A stretch of 28,182 nucleotides of DNA from Bacteroidales bacterium UBA5433 (GTDB lineage Bacteria; Bacteroidota; Bacteroidia; Bacteroidales; UBA932). The position numbers were made by a program, and so were the translations under genes. How positions within the stretch are numbered: position 1 is the first letter of the stretch; each line of letters starts with the position of its first letter. The notes under the pieces are model-generated. The model ran no database searches. It was not told the DNA's origin and saw nothing but the letters and a program-made list of their open reading frames with translations. Where the stretch lies: the NCBI GenBank assembly GCA_002427525.1, contig DIRP01000028.1, positions 1 to 28,182 on the forward strand, given 5' to 3'. Of this stretch, positions 7,048 to 16,610 are shown piece after piece.

Positions 7048-9171
7048 TTATTCTTTTACCATTACGGAAAAACCAACGGGATCCACCAAAACTTCTCCCA
7101 TATACGGGGTGAAACTTTCCATATCCATCCCAAAAGGAAGCTCCAGGGAGCGGAGATCAAACAAGTTGTCCCCTTTGTTCAAGCATACAAGGACTGCTTT
7201 ATCCATATACATACGTACATACGCCAGAACATCCCGGGTTACAAGCAGCGGGAACAAATCTCCGTACAACAAGGCCATATTGTTGTTTCTCAGAGAAGTC
7301 AAACGCTTAACCCGCTCCCTCAGCCGTTGCTGGCGGGCGGTATACCCATCAAAGACCATCATCCGGCGGTTGTCGGGGTCGTTGGCTCCCGGCATACCTA
7401 TTTCGTCTCCGTAATAGATACAGGGAATACCCGGTAGCGTAGCAGTAAAGGCATGAAGCATAGCCAGGTAATCGTACGATACCGGGCGGCCTGTACCTAT
7501 GTTGCGTTTCCAGCCGGCCAGTTTGTGGTCTTCGTCGGGGTCCAAGGCACCTCCGGCCAATGAAATATACCTGGGTTTATCATGATTTCCGGTAATATTG
7601 CACATCAAATTGTGGTATCCGTAATACGCCAGCGACGTTTCCAATGTTGACCACAAATCTACAAAAGAACCACCTTCTTTAATTGTATTGTCTACAAAAG
7701 AATGGTACAGATTAAAGTCAAATTGTCCGTCAAGCATTCCGTTTTTGACATAACTTTCTATGAGCGAAGGGGAGCCGTATGTTTCTCCCAATTGCAAAAC
7801 CGTCCTACTCGGGAATTCTTTTGCTATTTTACCGGTCAATGTCCTCCAAAACAGGGCGTCTATGTGCTTTGTTGCATCGTGGCGGAATCCGTCAATGTTA
7901 AAGTTTTGAAGCCAGAACATGGCCGAGTCCGACAACGCCTGGCACACATCGGTACGGGAGAAATCAAATTTGGGAATGTGCTTGTCAAACCAGGTAGTAA
8001 GCCGGAATTCATCCCACAATTCAAAATTCGGACGTCCGTCCGGTGTTATGGAATCTGTAACCCAATCCGGATGTTCCAACAACGTAGGGCTGTTCTTATG
8101 CATGTGGTTGGCCACATGGTCCAGGATTACGTTCATTTGGTTCCGGTGTGCCTGGTCCAGTAAATCCCTAAGGACATGTTCGTTACCAAAGCGTTTATCT
8201 ACCTGCGTTATGTACAAAGGCCAGTAGCCGTGGTACCCGCTGAATTTTGTAGGAGGGTCATAAATTTGTCCCCACGCATCGTAGGGATTTTGCGTAAGGG
8301 GCGATAACCAAATAGTATTGACTCCCAATTCGCTAAAAAAACCTTCGTGCAATTTCAATAAAACACCTTCCAGATCGCCTCCGTAGTAGTCAACTTTAGG
8401 ATGCACTTCCGGGGAATTGATGCGGTAATCGTTGTCTGTGTTCCCGTTGTAAAAACGGTCCACAAAAACCTGATATATGATTTGTGTATGTTTATCTGTA
8501 CGCTGTAGTCTTGCCGGATCTGTAACCACCCTGCCCTTCTCAAGCGGAACCAGCAGGTCGTTGGAGTGCCCGTCCTGATTGACACCAAAAACCCGCAACC
8601 AGGAACGCTCCGGCAGCGCAGCAAATCCCGGTAACACCACATTGTAAAAATCGGATACACTCACCGTCTTAACCAGGCTGTTTTGCCAGAAAATATACAG
8701 CACAGCCGGTCCTTTTTCCACGTGAACACAGCAAAGTGCATCCGTATCGGGCAACGATGGAAATACAGCAAGCCGAGGTGCCCGGTCGGCCAAACCGGCC
8801 GGAATAGCAGGCTCGGCATCCTCCTGTGAGCTGTCGGTGTGTGCCCGTTTCACCCGTACAGGTATGTTGCCTGTCTGGCGTTTTAAATGCACGTTCAGCA
8901 CAGTCATAGGTGGTGTATCTGCCTGCAATACAATTAATACTGTGTCTTGATTGGGGTATGGAATTACTTGCATGTGCGGCGAGTCGATTTTGTCTGCCTT
9001 TTCAATGGTAGGGAAAAAATCCCTTACCAACACAACCGTTGAATCCTGTTCAAGGGTCAGCACAAAAGCAGGTGGCTGCACATCAAAAAAAGGCTTCCTG
9101 GAAACAGACGGCGAACAGGCTTGCACAACAAACCAAACCCCCATCAGGAACAAACAGGAAATTCTTTTCAT
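7048..9171 (-). CDS. GH13 alpha-amylase/cyclomaltodextrinase-type lipoprotein
   Basis: A 707-residue GH13 enzyme. The lipoprotein signal ends at Cys19. No acidic cluster follows the Cys (SPSVSRKPFF), which suggests a periplasm-facing anchor, although this rule is only a guide. Residues 30-225 look like beta-sandwich domains. The barrel starts at IIYQVFVDRFYNG (231-243) and has all four conserved regions: DHVANH (351-356), GFRHDATKH with nucleophile Asp432, LGETYG with Glu463 and TGNHDK with Asp531. GYHGYW, near 312, is a further barrel motif. It begins seven bases after the susG stop. No direct counterpart is part of the classical B. thetaiotaomicron sus operon. Substrate preference cannot be read from the sequence. 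Confidence 0.87.
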   Translation of the reverse strand: MKRISCLFLMGVWFVVQACSPSVSRKPFFDVQPPAFVLTLEQDSTVVLVRDFFPTIEKADKIDSPHMQVIPYPNQDTVLIVLQADTPPMTVLNVHLKRQTGNIPVRVKRAHTDSSQEDAEPAIPAGLADRAPRLAVFPSLPDTDALCCVHVEKGPAVLYIFWQNSLVKTVSVSDFYNVVLPGFAALPERSWLRVFGVNQDGHSNDLLVPLEKGRVVTDPARLQRTDKHTQIIYQVFVDRFYNGNTDNDYRINSPEVHPKVDYYGGDLEGVLLKLHEGFFSELGVNTIWLSPLTQNPYDAWGQIYDPPTKFSGYHGYWPLYITQVDKRFGNEHVLRDLLDQAHRNQMNVILDHVANHMHKNSPTLLEHPDWVTDSITPDGRPNFELWDEFRLTTWFDKHIPKFDFSRTDVCQALSDSAMFWLQNFNIDGFRHDATKHIDALFWRTLTGKIAKEFPSRTVLQLGETYGSPSLIESYVKNGMLDGQFDFNLYHSFVDNTIKEGGSFVDLWSTLETSLAYYGYHNLMCNITGNHDKPRYISLAGGALDPDEDHKLAGWKRNIGTGRPVSYDYLAMLHAFTATLPGIPCIYYGDEIGMPGANDPDNRRMMVFDGYTARQQRLRERVKRLTSLRNNNMALLYGDLFPLLVTRDVLAYVRMYMDKAVLVCLNKGDNLFDLRSLELPFGMDMESFTPYMGEVLVDPVGFSVMVKE

Positions 9172-9178
9172 TTCTTAC

Positions 9179-11230
9179 TTATTTAATGTTAAAAACAACA
9201 GAAGACCAGGCATCCATTTTAAGGGTATACCCCTCCTTTTCTTCTTTTAAATACACGTTCCCCTGGGTAATGACTGCATGGTCTATGCGGTCCTCCAAAG
9301 CAAAAACGACCTGATCTTTCCCAAAGTTATGCAGAACCAACAGTTTTTCATTGCCTTCCGTACGGTACCAGGCAGCTATCTGTGGCCACATGCTAAAGGC
9401 ATTGTGGTTGTAAACAGGATGCTCCGTGGTAGTTCCTGTGGCCAATGCCGGGTACGTATTCCGTAACTTGGCAAATTTCCGGTACAGTCTAAGCAAAGAA
9501 GACGTATCTGCCTCTTGCCCGGGGACGGTTCCTACCGTACGGGAAAGTGCCCCATCTATCTGGTCTGTATACGTTGTTGTGTAGGCATCTCCCCACAACA
9601 TGGGGCTTCTGACATACACATCACCTTGAGTTTTCGCACCAATATACCCCAGTTCTTCCCCGTAATAAACGTAAGGAGACCCACCCGAGGTAAACAATAC
9701 GGCTGCTGCCAGTTTTGTTTTGGCCAGCGAGCCGTTCAACTGCGTACGTGCACGCACTTCGTCGTGGTTGGAGAGTTTGGTAGCCCGTATATTTTCTTTG
9801 TAAGTCGTAGCCACGTATGTCTTTTCAAACTCCAGCACGTCTTTTGCAAAATAGCAACCTGTATATGCTTCCAGTGCCCATTGCAGCCTGTACCAAAAGG
9901 AAAATTCAAACAAGGCAGGCAATCCTTTGTAATAAGGAGCAACTTGCGTATAGTCAGAAAACACTTCGCCTACCATATAGATGTCATAGGAGCGTGTTTT
10001 TCTGAAATAATCGTTCATGGTCCCGTAAAACTTGGCAAGAAATTGCGGATTCTCGTCTGAGCTTTCGTTGTGGTAAATGTGTTTTACGGCATCCAGACGG
10101 AACCCTTCTACCCCTGCATCTATCCATATTTTGGCATCGTCTGTAATGGCCTTAAATGCAGGACTTTGTTCTGCCGTCTGAACCGCTCCAAAGTTCAGGT
10201 CTGCAAACCAGTTTGTCCAGAAATGGGAATGGAACATGGTAGCTCCCGGCAGTTGCAAATCATGTACATTATCGGGGTTTTCGTGCGTGTATAACGTGAA
10301 AGGCTGCCCAAAGGCCAGCGTGGAAGCCCCCTTGCTTTGTGCCCCGTACTTGGTTTTGTTGTTCCACTGTGTGCTGCTGGTGCGGATTAAAAAGCCCCAG
10401 GCCGAGGCAAAGTCGGTCGTAAGTTCGTACTGCCCTCCGCCTATATCTGCAAACTGTTTCAATGTGCCATCCCCAAAATACAAGTATTTGGGGCCGTCTG
10501 CATCCGAGGCAGCAAAAGCATCTCCCGGCGTGGTTTCCGCCGGAGTGACGGTAACGGTTGGGGCTGCGGGATTTTTCCAATCCAGGGTAAACTTGAGCTT
10601 TTGATTGCCGGCTGTGGAAATAGGGAACCATTGGCCGCTGTCGTAGCCGGCGGCTCCTTCTGTAGCAATCATAGGAATCTTTCCTGCTGCAATATCTTTT
10701 TGCGGATCGTCAGAAAAGATATAGTAATCACGGTACGGACTACCGGGTCCTTCCAGAGCTTTTTGGAACCACCAGTGTTCTCTGCCCGTGTGGTTGATTA
10801 CATAATCCAGGTAAATTTTTATGCCTTTGGTTTTAGCAACACGCACCAACTCTGTAAAATCATCCATGGTTCCGTAAACCGGATTCAGTTGGGCGTAATC
10901 CAGTACGTCGTAACCGTGGTAAGACATGGCAGGATGGACAGGCGACAACCAGATGGCAGAAGCTCCCAGACTGTCAATATAGTCCAGTTTGTCTGTAATT
11001 CCACCCAGGTCGCCCCATCCGTCACCGTCCCTGTCTGCAAAGGAATAAACAAGGAGCTGGTACGTAATACCGGCTCGCTTGTTTCCATCCCACGTCCGTG
11101 GCGTTTCTTTTACACGTACGAATGTGCTTTCGTCATCGGGGTCTCCCCCCGGAGTGGGTACCTTGTGACATCCGGTAAAGATCAGGAAAAGGGCGCCCAG
11201 GATCAGGGCGCTCTTTCTCATCTTATGCAT
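9179..11230 (-). CDS. susG: SusG-like cell-surface alpha-amylase (GH13 with CBM58-type insert)
   Basis: This endo-amylase would cut starch at the cell surface into oligosaccharides for SusC. Its 683 residues compare with about 692 for B. thetaiotaomicron SusG. The lipoprotein signal ends at Cys21, and the acidic GGDPDDES shortly after fits a surface-export signal. The barrel carries DYVINH (142-147), GFRLDAVKH with nucleophile Asp380, GEVF with Glu422 and LSNHDE with Asp490. The stretch from about 200 to 325, between GYDSGQWFP and NPDNVHD, interrupts domain B at the place where SusG holds its CBM58 starch-binding module. A second Met (residue 4) is an alternative start. It lies nine bases after the susF-like gene. 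Confidence 0.93.
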   Translation of the reverse strand: MHKMRKSALILGALFLIFTGCHKVPTPGGDPDDESTFVRVKETPRTWDGNKRAGITYQLLVYSFADRDGDGWGDLGGITDKLDYIDSLGASAIWLSPVHPAMSYHGYDVLDYAQLNPVYGTMDDFTELVRVAKTKGIKIYLDYVINHTGREHWWFQKALEGPGSPYRDYYIFSDDPQKDIAAGKIPMIATEGAAGYDSGQWFPISTAGNQKLKFTLDWKNPAAPTVTVTPAETTPGDAFAASDADGPKYLYFGDGTLKQFADIGGGQYELTTDFASAWGFLIRTSSTQWNNKTKYGAQSKGASTLAFGQPFTLYTHENPDNVHDLQLPGATMFHSHFWTNWFADLNFGAVQTAEQSPAFKAITDDAKIWIDAGVEGFRLDAVKHIYHNESSDENPQFLAKFYGTMNDYFRKTRSYDIYMVGEVFSDYTQVAPYYKGLPALFEFSFWYRLQWALEAYTGCYFAKDVLEFEKTYVATTYKENIRATKLSNHDEVRARTQLNGSLAKTKLAAAVLFTSGGSPYVYYGEELGYIGAKTQGDVYVRSPMLWGDAYTTTYTDQIDGALSRTVGTVPGQEADTSSLLRLYRKFAKLRNTYPALATGTTTEHPVYNHNAFSMWPQIAAWYRTEGNEKLLVLHNFGKDQVVFALEDRIDHAVITQGNVYLKEEKEGYTLKMDAWSSVVFNIK

Positions 11231-11239
11231 TATCTCAAA

Positions 11240-13789
11240 TTATTCATTCAATGTGAGCGAAGCGGTGTTGGCCATATCCAGCACAACCGTATAAGTAGCT
11301 GATTTTTGGACACTGATATTATCTCCGTTGTAGGTAAGCTGCGTTATATCCCCTCCTAGAACCGTGTTCCAGTCGTTATTAAAACGAATTTTGAACTCAT
11401 TTCCTTCCTTTAAATCAACGGTTACTGAATACGTTAGCGTTTCCGGGTCAAATACCATGGGAACCTCTGTTCCCCAGTTGCTGCCTTCAAAGCTTCCAAT
11501 AATACCCACATCTTTTACAGGTGTGGCAAAGGCCTTTTCATTGGGCAGATCTATCTCCCAGTAAAACGTTCCGTTAGGCAGCATCATATTGTCACCGCTA
11601 TACAGGTCAAATTCGTACTCTGTACCGGCCACCAGGTCACCGCCTATCCACGTTCCGCTCTCTACAAACTTAAATCCGTGTTCCATATTGTACATGGTCA
11701 GCGCTCCTTTGTACGTGCCGTCACCGGAGCCAAATAACCACGGATCGTTTACCTGATCCCAGTTATGACCGGAGTAATCCCCGGGGAGCACAACGTGGGT
11801 GTCGTATTCCGTTACTACTTCACCGGTCTTTTCAATGACCATATAGTACGGCGTGGTAGCCAGGCTGAGCGTGATATTGTACGTACCGGCGTCTGCTTTC
11901 AGGTTGGCTCCGTCCTGCGTCAAGTTTGCCGGATCACCTCCAAAGTTGATATCCCAACCTCCGTTCATACGGAATTTATATTCCGTTCCCGGAGAAAATT
12001 CCAAATTGGTGGCCTTCCATTCGTCCAGGTCGGCGTTGTATTCCATAGCTACATCGTCTCCCCAACCGGTAAAGCTGCCTATAACAGCCACCCGATGAAT
12101 AAGGGTAGCTGTAACGCTCATGATCGATAAGTCTACCTGCAGGTAATAATAGCCTTCCTGAGGTACTTCCAGGTTACCTGCTGCCGGATCTGTATCCAAA
12201 GAGCCCATAGAACCTCCGTAATTGGTGTGGTTCCAATCGGGATGACTGGTGAACTTAAAGAAGTCGGTAAGCATGACAAACCCTTCGTAAAGTCCTTCAC
12301 TGTTTCCCTTCAGAACAGGAGCCGTAGCCGGGTTCCATCCCTGATGGCTTCCGGGTATGTACAGTTGTTCCGGGAAACTGGTATTGACAAAATAGAGTAC
12401 ATACGGGTTGTTGTTTATATCCAGCATGACGTCGTACTCTCCTTCCTGACGGTCAAACAGCAGGTTCTGTCCAAGTGTAAAGCTTATGTTCTGTAAGGAC
12501 TCCCCGCCGGCTGAATGCGTCCAGTCGTGGTTTACACGTATCTTGAACTCACCCGGCTGCATGGTGGTAGACGTCCGGTACGTGTTGGTTCCCGGATCGT
12601 AAACAAAATCTACGTCGTCTGCCCAACCGTGGCTGTCCACCGGGGCTTCTCCTATTAAACTAAGGGTCTCTATCTGAATCATATACAACGTGTTCACCTT
12701 CTTGTTCAACACCACATTGTACACCCCCGAAGGAACGGCAATGTTGGCTCCTGTAATACCGGAACCGCTCACAGATGTATATCCGTTTCCAAACGTAGTC
12801 AACTCTATGTTGTCAATGGAAAAGTCACCTTCCCAGGCCGGTACGGGCGAGAATTTAAATTCAGATGTTCCACCGCCTTCCACACTCAGGTCAATTACGC
12901 CTTCGTAATATCCTTTGCGTACAGAAGAATGAGGTATTTTTGGGGCCGAGGCGGGATCCCATCCCTGGTATCCGCCGGGCAGGTACATATATTCGGGATA
13001 CGTAGCAATGTACGTTTCTACCCCAATGGATACGTAATTGGATATAACACCTGTTTCTACAGAAGCCGAAAAGGCTTTTACAAAGAAATCCAAATAGGAA
13101 AACTCGGCTTCCGGGGCTCCGGCAGCCACAGCTGCCTCGTTCAGTTCATCCACCGTGGTAGAGAAAGAAGTTTCCGTAAGGCCGACGGCCAATTGTACCG
13201 GGTTTCCCTCTAAGTACTTCAGATACACGTTGTAGGTAATATCTTCGTTGTATCCCAGACGGGCCGGTTCCCAGGAGAGCAACTCCAGTACACCGGAAGG
13301 GTTGTTTACGTCCAAAACAACTGATTCGGTAACCGGCGTAATGTCTGCCGAAACGGCATCTCCGTAGGCATAAATATCCAGCGTAACCGGGTCTGAAGCA
13401 TACGTTTCTGACCCGTTTGTTACAGATACATAGAACGAGAGGGTAAACGTATTGTTTTCCGGTAAATTGGGAAAAGCCGCGTATAGAGCAGATTTAAAAT
13501 CTGTTTTTTGGACCTTGTAAAAAAGATCGGTCGTTGAGCTCAGTTTGGTACTTGTACCCTCGTAAGTTCCGTACAGGTCATACGTGAGTCCTTCTCCCAA
13601 AAAACGAGCCGGCTTCCAGGAGAAATTTACCAATTCCTCCATGGTGTTGGATGTCATCAGTATGTCTGCATGGGCATACAACTGCGGAGCTACAGGAGCC
13701 TTTGAAAAGGCATCTTCACCAATGACTTCACACGAGACGGCTGCCAAACCAATGATTGCAGCAGCTAATACATATCTAAATATTTTCAT
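11240..13789 (-). CDS. susF: SusF-like surface starch-binding lipoprotein, six binding modules
   Basis: A non-catalytic outer-membrane lipoprotein that would hold starch at the surface beside SusCD. The signal ends at Cys20. Two N-terminal immunoglobulin-like domains follow (about 30-140 and 150-262), each with a matching strand (FSWKPARFLGEGLTYDLY and LSWEPARLGYNEDITYNVY). Then come three tandem pairs of SusE/F-type modules. First members start with YLPGGYQGW (269), YIPGSHQGW (477) and VLPGDYSGH (667). Second members start with LIGEAPVDSHGW (378), VIGSFTGWGDD (569) and IIGSFEGSNWG (763), and share a KxRxNxxW-like core (KIRVNHDW, KFRMNGGW, KIRFNNDW). At 849 residues it is far longer than classical SusF (about 485). 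It lies between susE and susG. Confidence 0.88.
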   Translation of the reverse strand: MKIFRYVLAAAIIGLAAVSCEVIGEDAFSKAPVAPQLYAHADILMTSNTMEELVNFSWKPARFLGEGLTYDLYGTYEGTSTKLSSTTDLFYKVQKTDFKSALYAAFPNLPENNTFTLSFYVSVTNGSETYASDPVTLDIYAYGDAVSADITPVTESVVLDVNNPSGVLELLSWEPARLGYNEDITYNVYLKYLEGNPVQLAVGLTETSFSTTVDELNEAAVAAGAPEAEFSYLDFFVKAFSASVETGVISNYVSIGVETYIATYPEYMYLPGGYQGWDPASAPKIPHSSVRKGYYEGVIDLSVEGGGTSEFKFSPVPAWEGDFSIDNIELTTFGNGYTSVSGSGITGANIAVPSGVYNVVLNKKVNTLYMIQIETLSLIGEAPVDSHGWADDVDFVYDPGTNTYRTSTTMQPGEFKIRVNHDWTHSAGGESLQNISFTLGQNLLFDRQEGEYDVMLDINNNPYVLYFVNTSFPEQLYIPGSHQGWNPATAPVLKGNSEGLYEGFVMLTDFFKFTSHPDWNHTNYGGSMGSLDTDPAAGNLEVPQEGYYYLQVDLSIMSVTATLIHRVAVIGSFTGWGDDVAMEYNADLDEWKATNLEFSPGTEYKFRMNGGWDINFGGDPANLTQDGANLKADAGTYNITLSLATTPYYMVIEKTGEVVTEYDTHVVLPGDYSGHNWDQVNDPWLFGSGDGTYKGALTMYNMEHGFKFVESGTWIGGDLVAGTEYEFDLYSGDNMMLPNGTFYWEIDLPNEKAFATPVKDVGIIGSFEGSNWGTEVPMVFDPETLTYSVTVDLKEGNEFKIRFNNDWNTVLGGDITQLTYNGDNISVQKSATYTVVLDMANTASLTLNE

Positions 13790-13809
13790 AATAGCATCTC
13801 ATTTATCAG

Positions 13810-14895
13810 TTACTGTTTTTCCATAACCAGAACGTAAGGTGTCCTGTTGCCATGAAGTTTCATGATATAGGAACCTGCAGAAGGTACCAGCAAATCGTTG
13901 CCTCCGCCTTCAATCAGTTTAACGCCGCCTGCCACTTCCTGGCTGGCCTCGTTGTCTGTACCGTACTTCGTATCCCAGTTTTCGTTAAACCGGATCAGGA
14001 AGTTCAAGTCGCCACTAAAGGTAATGACGGGCGAAGCCCACACGTTCTCGGTAGCGTCGTAGATTAGATCCAGGTCGGTACCCCAGCCGCTTTCGTCAAA
14101 TGCACCAATGATCCCTACTTTTTGTACTCCCTTCTTGTCAATGGTCATCTTACTACGGTTTACCGTTAAGACATAAAAACTGCCTTCAGTAAGGTCCACA
14201 GAGAGGTTGGAATCGTTCTGTTCCGGACAATACCAGGAAGGTGTCAGGAAATTGTATCCCCAGTTTTCGTCGGACCAGTTTCTGGCCACGGTAACCTTAA
14301 AGTAGGAATATTGATCAGAACCGTCTTCCATATCAACCAGTATTTTGTACACGTTTGTACCTCCGTCTGTTTCCCAGAATTGTGGTGCATTTCCTATATC
14401 CCAGGACTGGTAGTTGCCCGGCATGTACAAGCTGCGCAATTCGGCTGCAAACGTGGTAACGTCAAAAGAAATGGTGTTGGAAGTAACGCTTTCTACTTTG
14501 GTACCGTATACCTTGGCTGTAAGGTAAGCGTTTATGTTAGCCGTTTCGTTTACTCCTATACCCAGGTCGTTTGCTACCAGGCCATTCAAATCTGATTTGC
14601 TGATGGAAAGCGACCGGGTGAAAGAGGTACCTACCAAAGCTGTTTCTGAGTTGGCCGTGGCGTACAGGCTGTATTCTATCTGGACAGCCGGTCCAAAAGA
14701 AGCAGCACTCCAGTTAAAGGTTATTTCTTCTACTTTGCTGTTATCTGCATTGATGATTACAGGTCCCTGAGAAAGCAATACGGGAGCCGTGAATCCGCCG
14801 GACGGATTAAGGGTCGCTTTTTCAATCTGCATATCGCAGGCAACAAATGCCACCACCAATGCGACTAACACCGTTATGTGTTTTATATATTTCAT
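13810..14895 (-). CDS. susE: SusE-like starch-binding lipoprotein
   Basis: The start is set at 14895 because MKYIKHITVLVALVVAFVAC is a clean lipoprotein signal (Cys20). The longer frame from 14925 adds ten residues before it. The 361-residue product is close to classical SusE (about 387). It has an N-terminal SusE-type beta domain (about 30-165), one first-type module starting LYMPGNYQSWD, and one second-type module starting IIGAFDESGWGTD with the core FLIRFNENWDTKYG. This pair matches the unit repeated three times in the SusF-like protein next to it. It would bind starch or maltooligosaccharides outside the cell. It starts 33 bases after susD and ends 20 bases before the next gene. Confidence 0.9.
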   Translation of the reverse strand: MKYIKHITVLVALVVAFVACDMQIEKATLNPSGGFTAPVLLSQGPVIINADNSKVEEITFNWSAASFGPAVQIEYSLYATANSETALVGTSFTRSLSISKSDLNGLVANDLGIGVNETANINAYLTAKVYGTKVESVTSNTISFDVTTFAAELRSLYMPGNYQSWDIGNAPQFWETDGGTNVYKILVDMEDGSDQYSYFKVTVARNWSDENWGYNFLTPSWYCPEQNDSNLSVDLTEGSFYVLTVNRSKMTIDKKGVQKVGIIGAFDESGWGTDLDLIYDATENVWASPVITFSGDLNFLIRFNENWDTKYGTDNEASQEVAGGVKLIEGGGNDLLVPSAGSYIMKLHGNRTPYVLVMEKQ

Positions 14896-14928
14896 AATTC
14901 TATTCATTAAGGAGTGAATCATCATTCA

Positions 14929-16599
14929 TTAATACCCCGGGTTTTGCACCAGGTTTGGATTGGCATTCAAATCATCCAGTATGATAGGATAAATCTTACG
15001 GTGTTCCGGTAAAGATACCTTTCCGTTCATTACCCCTCCCTTCAGCGTCCAGGGAAACTGCATGGAAGTAAAATACCCGTAGCGGATCAAGTCCGTTCTG
15101 CGGTGTCCTTCCCACATCAGTTCACGGGCGCGTTCGTTCAACAGCCAGTCCAGAGTAAGGGTGGACGGTGTTTTGGAGGCGACTCCGGCCCGTTCCCTCA
15201 ACTGGTCAATATACCCTTTAGAGATTGGATCGCTTACCTCGCCTCCGCTCATGCGCGCATCGGCCTCGGCATGTATCAGGTACATTTCTGCCAGGCGGAA
15301 TATGGGGAAATCGATAGAGGAGAATGTGTAATTGGATTCGGCATCTGAAACGGTATGTCCGTCTGAATAAAGCCCGGTAAATTTCCAGCACCTCCAGCCT
15401 GTATCGGTAGTGGTGTTGTCAAATTCTTTGGTTGAACCAATGTTATAGAAGAAAGCACGTTTGTCGCTTTTTTCACGGTCGTAACCAAACCCTTCTTTTG
15501 CTCCCCATTGTACACCGGAAAGTTCAAAACGTTGTACGTAATCGTCTGCAACGTGGTAGCCGTTCCATGTTTCCGGATTCAGCAACCCGCTCAGACCCAG
15601 GTTTTGCGCAATGGCTTTGTTGGCGTCGGAGCTGAGCGTGGCAGATACCAGGTGTGTAGTTCCTCCCCAACTTTGCGTATGGTCCTTATCATAGGAAACA
15701 GCATAAATGAATTCCTGTGTGGCTCCGTTGGTGGTATTGTCCTGCATGAACAATTCCTGATAATTGGGATGCAGGCTGTAACCCATATTGATAACGCTTG
15801 TGGCAGCATCTTTGGCTTTTTGCCATTGTGCCGTGCCTGTATATACTTCTGCATTCAGGTACATACGTGCCAGTACGGCCCATACAGAACCTTTTGTTGC
15901 GCGCGGATAAGGTACCTGTCCTTTGGAAGGCATATCAGGGCTGTTGGCCAATTCCAGTAATTCTGCTTCCAGCCAGTCGTACAAGTCTTTACGCTGGATT
16001 TGTTTGGGAAGATCTCCGCCAATATTTTCTTCCATAGCAAAAGGCGGGTTTCCAAAAAGGTCTAATAGCAGGTAATAGAACAATGCCCTGTTAAAGCGTG
16101 CTTCTACACGGTATCCGTGTATTGTTTCCTTTTCGCCGGAATGTCCTCTTTCATCCAGTTTTTCATCATCGGTCTGGATAAGGTACTCGTTGACCAGCGT
16201 AATGCCTTTCATACAACGCGTATAAACGGCAATAATGGCTTCGTTATCTGCAGATGTCCAGCGTTGGTACTGTATGGGGGCCACGTAATTATCACCCCAG
16301 ATGATTTTAAACGAGTCTGTTGACAGTTCGTTCAACACCATGTACATACGGGCCAATTCACTCTGTCCGGCATCGGACACACTGATGTCTGAGGAACCTG
16401 CGTCGCCCTGGCTTACCAGAGCCCAGTATCCATAAATGTAGGCCAGTCCGTTCAAATAACTGGCAGGTTCTGCGTATGCAGTTTCCGAAGTGGCGTCTGT
16501 CTCGTTCAGGGGCAGTGTATCCAAATCATTGATACATGAAACCGGAACTAACAGAAAGGCCAGTACTGCAAGAAAAGATATTTTTGTAATTTTTTTCAT
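14929..16599 (-). CDS. susD: SusD-like starch-binding outer-membrane lipoprotein
   Basis: The surface lid of the SusCD importer, which binds the glycan and passes it to SusC. The 556 residues match the family (B. thetaiotaomicron SusD is about 551). The lipoprotein signal ends at Cys22 (LVPVSC). N-terminal features typical of the family follow (LNETDATSE, then SYLNGLAYIYGYWALVSQ), and the C-terminal RagB/SusD part includes FPIFRLAEMYLIHAEADAR and LLNERARELMWEGHRRTDLIRYG. The helical TPR-like scaffold is apparent from those motifs. It lies 11 bases after susC, the usual arrangement for the pair. Confidence 0.96.
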   Translation of the reverse strand: MKKITKISFLAVLAFLLVPVSCINDLDTLPLNETDATSETAYAEPASYLNGLAYIYGYWALVSQGDAGSSDISVSDAGQSELARMYMVLNELSTDSFKIIWGDNYVAPIQYQRWTSADNEAIIAVYTRCMKGITLVNEYLIQTDDEKLDERGHSGEKETIHGYRVEARFNRALFYYLLLDLFGNPPFAMEENIGGDLPKQIQRKDLYDWLEAELLELANSPDMPSKGQVPYPRATKGSVWAVLARMYLNAEVYTGTAQWQKAKDAATSVINMGYSLHPNYQELFMQDNTTNGATQEFIYAVSYDKDHTQSWGGTTHLVSATLSSDANKAIAQNLGLSGLLNPETWNGYHVADDYVQRFELSGVQWGAKEGFGYDREKSDKRAFFYNIGSTKEFDNTTTDTGWRCWKFTGLYSDGHTVSDAESNYTFSSIDFPIFRLAEMYLIHAEADARMSGGEVSDPISKGYIDQLRERAGVASKTPSTLTLDWLLNERARELMWEGHRRTDLIRYGYFTSMQFPWTLKGGVMNGKVSLPEHRKIYPIILDDLNANPNLVQNPGY

Positions 16600-16610
16600 A
16601 GCTGCCTGTT

